DNA of 64,000 bases from Neonectria sp. B-13 (taxonomy: Eukaryota; Ascomycota; Sordariomycetes; Hypocreales; Nectriaceae), in contig NOKP01000036.1 of assembly GCA_002682825.1 (NCBI GenBank), forward strand, positions 1-64,000. Direction: 5' to 3'. The notes beneath the pieces were generated by a model. The model did not search any database and had not been told where the DNA came from. It saw only the letters and a list, made by a program, of their open reading frames with translations. Shown in pieces: positions 22,716-32,889 of this stretch. The position numbers and the translations under genes are program-made. How positions within the stretch are numbered: position 1 is the stretch's first letter; the number at the start of each line of letters is the position of its first letter.

Positions 22716-22825
22716 CGATAACGCTTTGGGGCAATCGCACTGCCGGTCTCCGGCAAAATGTTGCCGATGGGCCTCGCGTTCCTGTTATCGGCTTTGTCTA
22801 CTGCTCGAATCCTTGGTGGCGATAA
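22716..22825. promoter_or_regulatory. GATA sites and CTGCCGG/CCGGCAA pair in transporter-permease divergent promoter
   Basis: Three CGATAA (HGATAR) sites lie at 22716-22721, 22785-22790 (reverse) and 22820-22825, the consensus of the nitrogen regulator AreA. Between them CTGCCGG at 22740-22746 faces CCGGCAA at 22750-22756, and a TTGCCG follows at 22761-22766. Nitrogen control plus a cluster-specific regulator is the likely reading; both are inferred from motif content. Confidence 0.55.
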
Positions 22826-23129
22826 GAAGAACACCCAAGTGGGTCGAATTTCGCCTCAGCGCCCGAATAGATTGCCGCATACATGCAACCGGCTGGGGGG
22901 TCAGCTGTTGTCAGAGATAGTGAGATAGGCTCAGATACGCGGCCAGTGTTGTTTCGAGCAATGGTAATGCGTTGAAATATTGCCTGCATCCTTCTCTGCA
23001 TCGACTGTGGAGTTGAAGGTGCATTGCATAGCCAGCATTGGATCAGTCTTTGCTTCTTCTGCCCCTGACTCACATCTACTTGTCAAGGAGTTCAAGTTCA
23101 GCGTCCAACGCAACGGAAAGAAACACGCC

Positions 23130-24713
23130 ATGTCGTCGGATCCGAGCACTATGGAGAAGGGCTTTGTCGCCGCCGACTCCAAGGTTGAGGCAGAAAGCAG
23201 CATCGACAACAACCACGACACTTCGCAGGGCCAAGTCGACTCTGTGAGCGGATGGAAACGCGTCTTCCGCAAGGCTGCGACCCTTGGCCGCGTTGAGCTT
23301 CGGGGCATCCAGCCGATCCCTGTTGAGGAGCGGACTGACACTCAGTTTGCGAATGTCTTTACCATCTGGTGGTGCATGAATGCCAACCTACTACCGTGAG
23401 TGTCTAAGTCCAAGTATACCATAGGTCGATACACGATATTAACCATCTATAGAATCACCTTTGGCATGCTCGGCCCCATCTACGGCCTTGGTCTCCGTGA
23501 CTGTTCCCTGGTCATCATCTTTTTCACGCTCCTCACCACGTTTCTTCCGGCATACCTGTCGACATTGGGTCCCAAGACCGGCATGCGTCAGATGATCCAA
23601 GCCCGCTTCAGTTGGGGCCGTTACCTCGTCGCCATCCCCGTCATCTTCAATCTCGCAACCCTCACTGGCTTCTGCGTCATCATGGCCGTAATTGGCGGAC
23701 AGTGTCTCTCCGCCGTTGCGGATGGCGACCTCAGCCCAACCGTCGGCATCGTCATCGTCTCTCTTCTGAGCCTGGTCATCTCTTTCAGCGGCTTCAAGGT
23801 TCTCCACATCTACGAGCGCTGGGCCTGGATTCCAGCCCTCATTGCCATCATCATCGCCACCGGCACCGGCGGAAAGCATCTTCACGAGCAGGCACCTTCG
23901 CTTGGACCAGCTACGGCACCTAGCATCCTCTCCTTCGGCATGATTGTTGCCAGCTACATGATCCCGTGGGCTTGTCTCGCCAGCGACTTCACCACCTATC
24001 TTACCCCTACCGTGTCCAGCAAGCGCATTTTTGTCTACGCCTACGTTGGAATGGCAGTGCCGACTATTCTTCTCATGATCCTGGGTGCCGCCATTGCGGG
24101 AGCTGTCTCGAGCGTCCCAGCCTGGAGCGAAGGCTACGAGGCAAACCTCGTGGGCGGTGCTCTCGCGGGAATGCTCGAGCCCGCCGGAGGTTTTGGCAAG
24201 TTTGTCGTCGTTGTCCTCTCCTTCAGCCTTCTCGGAAACATGGCTGCGACCTCGTACTCCATCACCCTCAACTTCCAGCTCCTGATTCCTCAGCTGATCA
24301 AAGTACCCCGTTACGTCTTCGCCGTACTCGTCACCATTGTCATCATCCCCGTGTCCATCCGCGCCGCCACCGACTTTTTCGCCAGCCTCGAGAACTTCAT
24401 CGCCCTGATTGGATACTGGGCATCTGCGTTCCTCGGCATCGTCATTGTTGAGCATCTGTGGTTCCGCAAGGCTGACTGCAGCTTGTACAGCTTCGAGGCC
24501 TGGAACGACGCCAAGCAGCTTCCCCTTGGTGTTGCGGCTCTTGCGGCTTGTGTCTTGAGCTTTGGCTTGGTGGTTCCTAGCATGTCCCAGGTTTGGTTCA
24601 CGGGACCGATTGCGGAGAAGACAGGAGACATTGGGTTTGAGTTGGCCTTTGTTGTATCCGGGCTGTTGTATGTACCTTTGAGGATGTTGGAGAAGAAGCT
24701 GAGTGGGCGATGA
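23130..24713 (+). CDS. NCS1-family nucleobase (purine-cytosine) permease
   Basis: Two exons, 23130-23395 and 23453-24713, give 508 aa. The ATG at 23130 (MSSDPSTMEKGF) is preferred to in-frame codons from 22980 because the family has a short charged N-terminus. Hallmarks: RVELRGIQPIPVEERTDTQF, NVFTIWWCMNANLLPITFGMLGP (TM1, NCS1 signature), GPKTGMRQMIQARFSWGR, VIMAVIGGQCL, SFSGFKVLHIYERWAWIP, WACLASDFTTYL and SLLGNMAATSYSITLNFQ. These define the Fcy2/FcyB-like branch, plasma-membrane proton symporters for purines, cytosine and related N-heterocycles. The GATA sites upstream fit nitrogen regulation. In this cluster it probably brings in the N-containing substrate. Confidence 0.9.
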
Positions 24714-25138
24714 ATTGGCACGACTTTATTTCTTGGTGGGTTATGGGGAGTTGCTTTAATGATGGGTTGTTCTTATGATCTAGCTACCTCCTTGCTAGAC
24801 GGAAATATTACAGATCAAGTTGAACGTTACAAATACTTGAGCATCAGTCTTTTCTTGCAATTGTTCCGAGTTGAGTCGCGTTGCTGTGGTAGCAAAAATG
24901 CGCCAAATAGGCCCTCGAGAACACACGGCATCGTTGTAATCAAAGATCACGCACGTTCTACACTCGTCATGACTCTAGAAAGCTTTCTCTCCTCTCGGCA
25001 TGTATCTCCAATATATATTGCTATCCGCACTTGTGCGGAACCGTTCATATACTAATCGCACAGTTGAATGAATTGTGGCATTGGAAATTCAACAACTATG
25101 TCCTGTTTTAACAAAATCTAGCCAGGAACCTCCACTCG
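24714..25138. other. convergent intergenic
   Basis: 3' flanks of the permease and the isochorismatase-family gene. Nothing else is recognisable. Confidence 0.5.
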
Positions 25139-25860
25139 TCATTGCCAGGACCAGCCCTTTTTAAAGTTTTGCAACGCATTCGCTTCCGACACAACGTCAG
25201 CATACTTGGCATTCAAGTCAAACAGGTTTGCGTTGTGAATCTCATCACTCCTGTCGCCACACGCCGACCCAACGACCTATTAATTGTCAGTGACTGGTTC
25301 TCAGGTATGAATCCATCGATAGAACTTACCATCGGTCGAAATCCATTCTGCAGAGCATCTAGTGTGGTAGCTCGTACACAGCCACTTGTGCTCACTCCGC
25401 AAATTACCACCGTATCGACTCCCTTAATGGTGAGTTCCGTCTGAAGAGTTGTCCCGAAAAAGCCACTCGGGTACTTCTTTTTAATGACCGGCTCGCCATC
25501 ACGCGGGACCAAACCGTCTGCCCACTCGTTCAGACCACGGGTGTCGTCTTTGTGCCACACGCTCAGCGTCTTCGCCTTGAGCCAGAACAAGCCTGCATCG
25601 GCCATGTTGGGCTCTGTGAACTCAACTGCGGTCCAGTAGACGGGAATGTCGTTTTCTCTTGCAGATGCAAGCAAGTTCTTCATCACTTCAGGTGATTCTG
25701 CCGATGGCTGGTGGGCGGTGACATCCAAAGGCGAGCCGGGAGTCCAATATGCCTTACAGACGTCGATCAGGAGAAGGGCCGGGCGTTTTCCCCAGCCCAT
25801 CACTGTGCCATAGCCAGACGCGGCGTAGGAGTCAGAGTCGGGATGTGAGACGGATGCCAT
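25139..25860 (-). CDS. isochorismatase-family cysteine hydrolase (amidase-type)
   Basis: Two exons, 25860-25330 and 25276-25139 (53-bp intron), give 222 aa with the C-terminus KKGWSWQ. The start MASVSHPDSD at 25860 is preferred; an in-frame ATG at 25980 would add 40 residues with no conserved features. The catalytic triad is visible: D33 in LLLIDVCKAYW, the lysine of IKKKYPSGFFGT (about K128/K129), and C161 in GVSTSGCVRATTLDAL preceded by the cis-peptide VS region. GSACGDRSDEIHNANLFDL is the typical C-terminal strand. With the active Cys it is an amidase or N-carbamoyl hydrolase (N-carbamoylsarcosine amidase, maleamate amidase, nicotinamidase relatives) rather than an isochorismatase. It diverges from the HSL hydrolase with a shared promoter. 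Confidence 0.85.
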
Positions 25861-26069
25861 GGCGACTGTGAGAGCTAAAGGTGGAGCACTGGAGGCCTGA
25901 TTTCCGGTTTGTGTATAATACTGGGCGCTGGTATTGGGAGTAGAGATGCTCAGTTCTCGGCCTAATGCTAGCTTCCTCATGTACTCACAAGAGCTGAAAA
26001 GTATAGGTTTTCGAGAGGTGGGTTCCTATCGTCATCTATCTAGATCTACGATGACAAGTAGCGAATTGG

Positions 26070-26244
26070 CCGGCAGGCAAGTTTGCCTAAACTGCCGGAC
26101 ATCGGAGAGTGGGTCAATGTCTCACCGCGGTTACGTGCATTCCGGCAATGTTGGCCGCAATGATGAGTGAGTGGGGCTGACGATAAGACAGCTCATCGCT
26201 GATCAGCCATTTCACAGACGGATGCCGTGATAGACGGGTGATAA
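26070..26244. promoter_or_regulatory. CCGGCAG/CTGCCGG palindrome and GATA sites in amidase-hydrolase divergent promoter
   Basis: CCGGCAG at 26070-26076 faces CTGCCGG at 26092-26098, with an inner GGCAA/TTGCC palindrome between them; CCGGCAA recurs at 26142-26148. GATA-type sites follow: CGATAA at 26181-26186, TGATAG at 26228-26233 and TGATAA at 26239-26244. The combination is the same as in the permease promoter at 22716-22825. Confidence 0.6.
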
Positions 26245-26372
26245 CGACACCAGGAACAAACATTAGAGATTATTCGAAAGAGTAAACTGAAATTACTCGT
26301 TCTATCTCGGTTACTCCAAGCCCTCGAAACAGGCACATCTCTATCAACAAACTTAGCATAGCCACGGAAACA

Positions 26373-27458
26373 ATGGCTCAAGATGGCCGCAAGATCTGGC
26401 AGCCAATTCATGCCCAAACCCGGGCCAAACTCGATCCTGAGTACGTCGCTTTCCACGACCAGTACATGCAATATGTCCAGCCAGACGACCTGAAAGTATG
26501 GGATGGTACGGCGAGAACACAGCCATCTCTTCCCCCGGGCGGCACGCCTCCGGTTCCTGTCGGCAGCACGAGGGACTTTCGGGTTGGAGAGTTTCAGCTG
26601 AGAGCATACACGCCAACTGGTGAAAGCGAAGCCCGCGGATGGCCGGTCCTCGTGTGGTTCCACGGCGGCGGCTGGGCCATTGGAGGCTTGGACGATAACA
26701 AGGACTTCTGCACCTTTGTATGTCAAGGTTTGTTTCCTCTCTCCACGAAGCCGACATTTGGCAGCTAAGTCAAGGAAGAGTCGAAGTGTGTCGTAGTGAC
26801 AGTTGACTATCGTCTGGCGCCAGAACACCCCTTCCCGGGGGCAGTCAGCGATGCCGTCGACGCGGTGCGTTGGGTATCGTCAAGCCCACCTGAACTGGGC
26901 ATGATAGACGCCTCGAGAGTTGCCATCGGCGGGACTTCAGCGGGAGCCACTCTCGCCATCGTTGCAGCTCTATCCGCCGTTGACTCTAGTGTCGGTCTAC
27001 CATCCGCCAAGCCATCACTGCCTAAAGCTATATTCCATCCTCCAGTGTCCCTATTACTGATTGTGCCGGTCATTGATAACACCGCTACCGCTGACGGAGT
27101 GTGGAAGCGGAATGCAGCCACCGCTCCTTGGCTAACACCTGCGAGGATGGAGTGGTACCGCAGGCTGTACTTCACCAACGCCGAGGACCGAAAACAGTGG
27201 GATGCTAGCCCAAACTTCGCCCCGGAGTCTTTGTTGAAGAGGCTGCCGAGGACGTGGATGGCAGTGTCAGACCAGGATATCCTGGCGCCAGAGGCTGAGA
27301 GATTTGGCGAGCAGTTAAAGGGACTAGGAGTCGAGGTGGAGGTCATTACTGTCGAGGGCGGCACGCATTCTATCTTGTCCCTGAGTGGGAAGATTTCCAA
27401 GGGTAAAAATATGGTGCAAGATGCAGTAAACCATCTTAAACTTGTCTTTAAGTCATGA
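26373..27458 (+). CDS. alpha/beta hydrolase of the hormone-sensitive-lipase type
   Basis: Two exons, 26373-26727 and 26770-27458 (42-bp intron), give 347 aa. HSL-family sites are complete: the oxyanion-hole motif HGGGW (H97), VTVDYRLAPEHPFP, the nucleophile elbow GGTSAG (S175), the acid in AVSDQDIL and the histidine in EGGTHSIL near the C-terminus. No signal peptide is present, so it should be cytosolic. Members hydrolyse esters, lactones, carbamates or formyl-amides of small molecules. Placement next to an isochorismatase-family amidase with a shared promoter suggests the two act in consecutive steps on a ring-cleavage product. Confidence 0.87.
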
Positions 27459-27514
27459 TTATCGTCTAGTCTTGTCTAAATATCCAAGGTATTCAAAATC
27501 TCGATCGTTATTCA

Positions 27515-29740
27515 TCAACCCCCAAAACTTGTCTTTCCCCAGCCACCGAGAAGGTCGTAGTGAAAACCGCCCTGAAGAAACGCATCAAGTTCGGCGTCAA
27601 ATAGCTCGTTAGAAACGTTTCCCAGTCGTGGCATGTAGCTGTTGTCAATGGGAAACATATTCATCAGCTCTTCCAACATTCCCTCTGACAGGACCGGACT
27701 CTGGTCCTTTGACCCAGGAGGTTGCTGAAGGTCATTCAGTCGATCATCATTTGACGGTGATTGTGCACTTGCACCCTCAAGTGTTCCTTGCATGCTTTCT
27801 GCCAGTTGAGACAAAGTTGTGGTCTGCTCCTGTTGGTCCGCAGGGTTTACTTCAGCCAAAGGAGTCGCAATCTGCTGCAGGCCTTTTTGCCATTTCAAAC
27901 TAGTTGGCCATGCGGCGTGCAATTCGCCAAGCACTTCAAGGGATCGCTGAGCCATCATCTTGGCCTTGTCCGCGAGCGAAGGACAGAGGGCAGGATATCG
28001 CCATAAATACGAGGCCAATGACCCGCTGATGTACACGCAAAAGACAAGGATCTGCGGAAACCCTTCGTCTGGTGCTCTCATGGTGAAAAAAGCATCGATC
28101 TGTTCATAGAGTTTCCAAACGTTGATGAACAATTCCTGCGACGTCGTTTCCCAGAACCCTGCTGGGGCTGAGGTCGAGGTTGAAAAGGCATTAACGGCTG
28201 GTTCTGATGCGTGATGTACCGGGCTGCTCTGGTCACCTGAAGTCTTGCCAGTGGGCGCTGAGGCACCTCGTCTTTGATCAGTTTGCTTATATACAAGAGC
28301 CGTGAGCATGTTTTCCAGGTAGATTCGACGAGTCACAATATTGCTCAGTCTCAGCACCATCGTGACCGAAAGGTAAGCCAGATGGAGCGACTCTGACTTC
28401 CAGCCTCTGAGGTTCCACACAGAAAAGGCGTGTCTAGCAGGAACGCTTTGCTCCCAGTTCTGCAGCTCTGTGATCGTCTTCTGGTGCTCGCTGGTAGCGT
28501 CCCATGGAGGGATCTTGTTGATACTGTAGCCAGTTCGTCCAGCTCGCCGTGCAACTGTTCCCCAAAGCCCATGCGCTTGGATAAGTGTAGCAAACAGGCA
28601 TCTGTCAGGCGAGTGGACCAGCTGTGGGTTGGCAAGACCAGGAGGAGTGCCTGCAAGTGCGGCGCGTTCAGGCGGAATGATGCCGAACGCAAAGTCAGTC
28701 TCGCTGCAAGGAAGCAGGGTGGTGATGTCCTCTAACGGGAAAGGTGCCGGTGTTTTATACCCCGAGTGTAGGTTTTCTTGACTCTGGATCATCCAAAACA
28801 CCCGTCTGGCACTCTCGGACCGGACGGCTTGCTCAGTGGGACATTGCTCGTCGAGGACGTACGACTCTTCGCAATGTAGCTTCAAGAGAGCTGCCATCCG
28901 CACAGCAACGCCCATATCCATGCTGGAGCGATCTCTATCGCCATTTCCCCATTGACATATTGCTAGTAGAAAGAAAGCCTGGATACGCTCGAGGGACGGC
29001 TGATACATTTCCGACGGCACCATGGCTCTCGATGCATCCAGGAAATAGTCGGTTGCGTTCCGGGGACTTCCATACCGCTGTGCTAACGAAGGCGTGAACC
29101 GTGCTGATATTGACAGCATACATGTTAAAAGAAATGTGCTGACGGAAGATGGATTGCGGATTAGACCCTCGAGAAATACTGCTTTGGGTATGAAGCCGAG
29201 CTGAAAGTAGGATGTGACGAAGATGCGGCAGCCTTCTATAACTTCATCGCGAGGTGGCAAGACTTGCTCGGGGTTAAAAGTAGGCGCAGGCATAAACAAT
29301 CGATGCACCTTGGGGCTTCTTTCTGACGACAGTTGGGTTGAGGTCCTGCTCGTCCCGCTCGGAGGGCTCGTACTCGTGGAAGGAATCGGAGGACAGCCCC
29401 GAGTCACCGAGACCGGCGCCGGAGACTCGGATCGGCCTTGGTCCTCTCCGTCTCCGGGTCGGCTGCTATCCGCGGCAGGGATCGTTCGGCGCCGGAACTG
29501 ACGGTCCAGGTCCTTCTCACCTCTCCGCGGAAAGTAGCACTCCAGAGTCGCCGAGGGACCGACAAGTTTGCAGGCTTCGCACGGAGGATCAACCGACTGA
29601 TGGATACACTTGGAACGCAGTCGACGGCAGCGCCGGCAGGCGACTGGATTGCGGCGCTTTGCGGCAATTGCCTGATCTGGGCGTCTGCGGCTGGTATCAA
29701 GCACGAGATTGGCCGGCCCATGGGAGCTTGTGGAACTCAT
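27515..29740 (-). CDS. Zn2Cys6 transcription factor, probable cluster regulator
   Basis: Single-exon gene of 741 aa starting at the ATG at 29740 (MSSTSSHGP). The binuclear zinc cluster lies at residues 35-68: C35, C38, C45, C54, C57 and C68 (CX2CX6CX8CX2CX10C), followed by basic residues and a Ser/Pro-rich linker. The middle (about 190-480) is a Fungal_trans-type homology domain, including ARRVFWMIQSQENLHSGYKTPAPFPLED and the preceding helices. The far C-terminus is acidic and hydrophobic (EELMNMFPIDNSY), fitting an activation domain. Two CCGGCAA sites sit 176-193 bp upstream of its own start, so autoregulation is plausible. It is convergent with the HSL hydrolase. Confidence 0.88.
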   Translation of the reverse strand: MSSTSSHGPANLVLDTSRRRPDQAIAAKRRNPVACRRCRRLRSKCIHQSVDPPCEACKLVGPSATLECYFPRRGEKDLDRQFRRRTIPAADSSRPGDGEDQGRSESPAPVSVTRGCPPIPSTSTSPPSGTSRTSTQLSSERSPKVHRLFMPAPTFNPEQVLPPRDEVIEGCRIFVTSYFQLGFIPKAVFLEGLIRNPSSVSTFLLTCMLSISARFTPSLAQRYGSPRNATDYFLDASRAMVPSEMYQPSLERIQAFFLLAICQWGNGDRDRSSMDMGVAVRMAALLKLHCEESYVLDEQCPTEQAVRSESARRVFWMIQSQENLHSGYKTPAPFPLEDITTLLPCSETDFAFGIIPPERAALAGTPPGLANPQLVHSPDRCLFATLIQAHGLWGTVARRAGRTGYSINKIPPWDATSEHQKTITELQNWEQSVPARHAFSVWNLRGWKSESLHLAYLSVTMVLRLSNIVTRRIYLENMLTALVYKQTDQRRGASAPTGKTSGDQSSPVHHASEPAVNAFSTSTSAPAGFWETTSQELFINVWKLYEQIDAFFTMRAPDEGFPQILVFCVYISGSLASYLWRYPALCPSLADKAKMMAQRSLEVLGELHAAWPTSLKWQKGLQQIATPLAEVNPADQQEQTTTLSQLAESMQGTLEGASAQSPSNDDRLNDLQQPPGSKDQSPVLSEGMLEELMNMFPIDNSYMPRLGNVSNELFDAELDAFLQGGFHYDLLGGWGKTSFGG

Positions 29741-29915
29741 AACCAGGGTTCTTGGATAAGGGTTGTGCTTCTCTGTATCAGAAACGGACAGGCAGATGGA
29801 CGGGGAGAAGAACAGATGCCTTTTCGGCTCATGGATGCGGTTCACTTGTTGCTAGATAATCTATGTTGTGATAAGGTCAGGAGGCATAGCGATGATATCA
29901 ACAAACGGGCAAGTT

Positions 29916-29933
29916 CCGGCAACTTTCCGGCAA
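29916..29933. promoter_or_regulatory. tandem CCGGCAA pair upstream of the Zn2Cys6 gene
   Basis: CCGGCAA occurs at 29916-29922 and 29927-29933, a direct repeat with 11-bp period, about one helical turn. The core matches the inverted pairs in the three divergent promoters to the left. Confidence 0.55.
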
Positions 29934-30218
29934 ACTGGACACCAATTATGTGCAATTCGAATGGCTGCATAAATGCCCCATCTTCTTGCTGAGTAATGCG
30001 ACTCCGCTTGTCAAAGGAGTCTCAGAGCAGGGGTCAGACGCTCTGGTCGCAATATTTCCGAATATTTCCTGGGGATTTTGAGTCAAATGTTCCCAAATTC
30101 TACAAGGAGACCATGTAAAGGTCTCGCAGTCAGTCATTCTACAGAACATATGCCTGCGATCTAAACATGTCTTATTCTGACTCCTCCTACAACCCTCCCT
30201 CCCCCACCACCAGTTATA

Positions 30219-31853
30219 CTAAGCCAGGTTGATTACCCATTGCCATTTCCTAAGCACATGCTCCCAATCCCAGAGAAGGCCGCCGTTCAATCTCTCTCGC
30301 CAGACCTCTTCCAAGACCTTTTCGGCTGACAAAATATTCATAACTTTGACCCTCTTCCGTATTCTAAATAGTCGTGTTGCGCATTGGACGATATCTGTTT
30401 CAGAGTCGAGCTGGGCTCCTGCGAGAAACAACGGATACGTCAGCCCGGCTTCAGCAGGACTTCCCGACGGTATTCTATCGGCCAGAGCTAGCAGACGTCG
30501 AGCTAGTACCGGCAATTGATGAGTATGCGCGGTTGAGCGACGATACAGCATAATCAGTGCGGTCAGGCGGTTGGATTCCGCTAGAGTAAGAAGATCCAGA
30601 CGAGTCCCTGCGTCAAGATGTGTGGGTGTGGGATCTGTCTCGGAAATAGTACGTGAATCAAATTGGATCGCCGATATCTTGTGTTCGAGGTCCTGGAAAA
30701 GCTCCATCTGCGTGAGATTGCATAGTTCGTCCGTCTGGTCAACCTGCTGAACTTGCCGAATCTTTTGGAAGAGGAAGAACAGGTTAGTGGACAGGCCAAG
30801 GAGTGGATGAACCGAGTCAAAGACGTCGTGAGAGGCGTTCATGGTTGGTTTGAGAGAGGACGACGCAGCGTCTTCTCCAGAAATGTACTTTTCCCAAGGC
30901 ATCTCAGCCTGCATGGAAACAGAGCTTGGAGGTGAGACTACCTCTTCGGTTGGATCCTCGTCTAGATCCTCGTTCAAAACGGCCTCTTTTCCCGATGCTC
31001 CTGACATGATTAGGCTCATCACGTCGTGGTAGAGAAAATGCTGGTAGAGACAGCCTGCCTCCCAGGAACTGCGGCAGAAGGCAGCTCTCCCACCATGCTG
31101 CCGCACAATATTGCGAACGCACTTTAGCTGATCCATCCATGTCGAGGTTCGAGCACCATTCTGCACTTCGACTCCAACGAGCATGAGGATAACGGCCATG
31201 GACTCTAGTATATCGCGTTCGAGGTGGCCTGAAAGCGAGATCCGGTCCTGGAGAAACTTGTGACATTTCATCTGGTATCTTGAGGAGAGCTCAAGCAGGC
31301 GGCTTTGGCGAGTCGGGTCTGCGGCGGCTTGGGATAGATGAGCCGAGGCACAGGCAAGGAGAGCATCGCGAACGGCATCGCAGTGGAAGGCCATGGGGAC
31401 GTAGACACAGGTGAGGAAGTTGGTCGAGATGCTAGCGACAGAGATGTTGGGAACGAATGAGTGAATGTAGTAAGACATGATAATGCGTTGGTCCACGTCA
31501 TCAAGACCGAGTTGGCCCATTTCTGTTGGTGATGGACTTGGAGATGTGTGTGTATCGAGCGTTGTATTTGGTGTTGTCGGTTTGATTCCTGACGCGGTCT
31601 CTGTCCGAGAAGTTTGAGTCGGCGATGACGAGGAGCGCCCAGACCTCGGGTCATCTAGCCCAGACAAACGCCGTTTTGCGTCCCAAACACATTCGAGATT
31701 CAGTCGTAGACAGGCCTCACATTCACGCTGTTCACCAGCCGCGGGACAGCGCTTCCGTCGATGTCGACAGGTCACGCAACCTACCCTAGACCTTGGAGCA
31801 TAGCGTCTGCGCCGCGGCACTCCACTGCCCAAATGGCCCAGGTTTTCGGCCAT
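30219..31853 (-). CDS. Zn2Cys6 transcription factor (Fungal_trans_2 type)
   Basis: Single-exon gene of 544 aa from the ATG at 31853 (MAENLGHLGSG); in-frame codons further upstream reach 32006 but add only a low-complexity tail. The zinc cluster uses C26, C29, C36, C45, C48 and C55 (CX2CX6CX8CX2CX6C) inside RSRVGCVTCRHRRKRC. The rest has the Fungal_trans_2 layout of Uga3-like regulators: YYIHSFVPNIS, FLTCVYVPMAFHCDAVRDALLACASAHLS, and a C-terminal part ending ERLNGGLLWDWEHVLRKWQW, which is characteristic of this group. It is the second regulator in a row at the right edge of the cluster. No CCGGCAA site is seen in its own upstream region, so membership in the regulon is uncertain. Confidence 0.87.
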   Translation of the reverse strand: MAENLGHLGSGVPRRRRYAPRSRVGCVTCRHRRKRCPAAGEQRECEACLRLNLECVWDAKRRLSGLDDPRSGRSSSSPTQTSRTETASGIKPTTPNTTLDTHTSPSPSPTEMGQLGLDDVDQRIIMSYYIHSFVPNISVASISTNFLTCVYVPMAFHCDAVRDALLACASAHLSQAAADPTRQSRLLELSSRYQMKCHKFLQDRISLSGHLERDILESMAVILMLVGVEVQNGARTSTWMDQLKCVRNIVRQHGGRAAFCRSSWEAGCLYQHFLYHDVMSLIMSGASGKEAVLNEDLDEDPTEEVVSPPSSVSMQAEMPWEKYISGEDAASSSLKPTMNASHDVFDSVHPLLGLSTNLFFLFQKIRQVQQVDQTDELCNLTQMELFQDLEHKISAIQFDSRTISETDPTPTHLDAGTRLDLLTLAESNRLTALIMLYRRSTAHTHQLPVLARRLLALADRIPSGSPAEAGLTYPLFLAGAQLDSETDIVQCATRLFRIRKRVKVMNILSAEKVLEEVWRERLNGGLLWDWEHVLRKWQWVINLA

Positions 31854-32889
31854 CCGGAGTCTGGACTGTGAGATGTTTGATGAATGAGGACTAAGGACCG
31901 AGGGGGAGATAAGAGAGACAAGTTGACTAAGGAGTCTTTGCCCCACGATAGCTGATGACGGATAATGGGGAAAAGACAGGGGTGAGCTGGAAATGGCAGG
32001 GACCACATGGGACAGTGTGTTTACTGCATCCGCACGAAACTACGCACCGTCCTCTTTTGAAGCTGTAACAACACGTGTGTGATAGTGGACATGGTGATTA
32101 CGGGCGATGTACTAGAAGGACTAGAGTAGACGAAGAAACGACATGACTTGATGGAGATGTAGTGTGACATCAACCGAAAATCGTTTAGTTGCTATTTCGG
32201 AAGTCAGCTAATTATTTCCTGGAGCCGAGGCATCAAAGAATCCTGGGAATTATGGACTTGGCCAGGACACTCCCAGTTCGCCTCCATCTTCCTATCCGGG
32301 GCGATAGGGGAAAGTCGTTGCGGATAAACTTGAATTTAAGGACATGGGTCCCTCTTTGCAACTTTAAATACTCCGGACCGAACCATCGAACTCGGACTCC
32401 ATCATCCAACCCGCCCATGTGGCTCGGGAGAAGCTTCTCCTTGAGCGGGGCCAAGCAGCTTCCGAAGTCTTCCCACTGGGCCTAGTCTCCGAGGTTCATG
32501 GATCGGCGACCGGGAAATTGTCCTGTTTCTGTCTAAACTTGGTCGCGGGGACAAACCGTCCTATGGTTGTTACCAAATAGGCCCGATGATATGGGGTGAG
32601 CGGGGGCGGGGGTTGCATCGCGTGCGGAGTATATGGGGAAGGCCCCGGGACTCACCACGGCTCTTGGCGAAGCCACGAGGCCTCGCGAACCCAGCGGTAA
32701 GAGGTTGTTGTGGACTGAGAGCAGGTCTGGTGCCGTCGAATATGACCGAAAGAATGGCCGAGAAATCATGGAGTCTCGACCAGAAACAGTACCGTTCATC
32801 GAGTATATATCCCGGGTTGTTTTGATGAAGCAGGTTTCTAACTGGATTTTGTAGGATCTGCCATTAAGCTCTTGTTTCTAGCTATAGCT
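31854..32889. other. intergenic, divergent promoters; no gene seen
   Basis: About 1 kb between the second Zn2Cys6 gene and the carboxylesterase. Short frames around 32189-32854 lack any conserved feature. GC-rich stretches with CCGGGG/CCCCGG occur, without a repeated pattern. Confidence 0.45.

Noticed and set aside
23439..24455. Minus-strand frame of 338 codons inside the NCS1 permease
   Set aside because: Asp/Glu/Gly-rich antisense shadow; the plus strand encodes a complete conserved permease.
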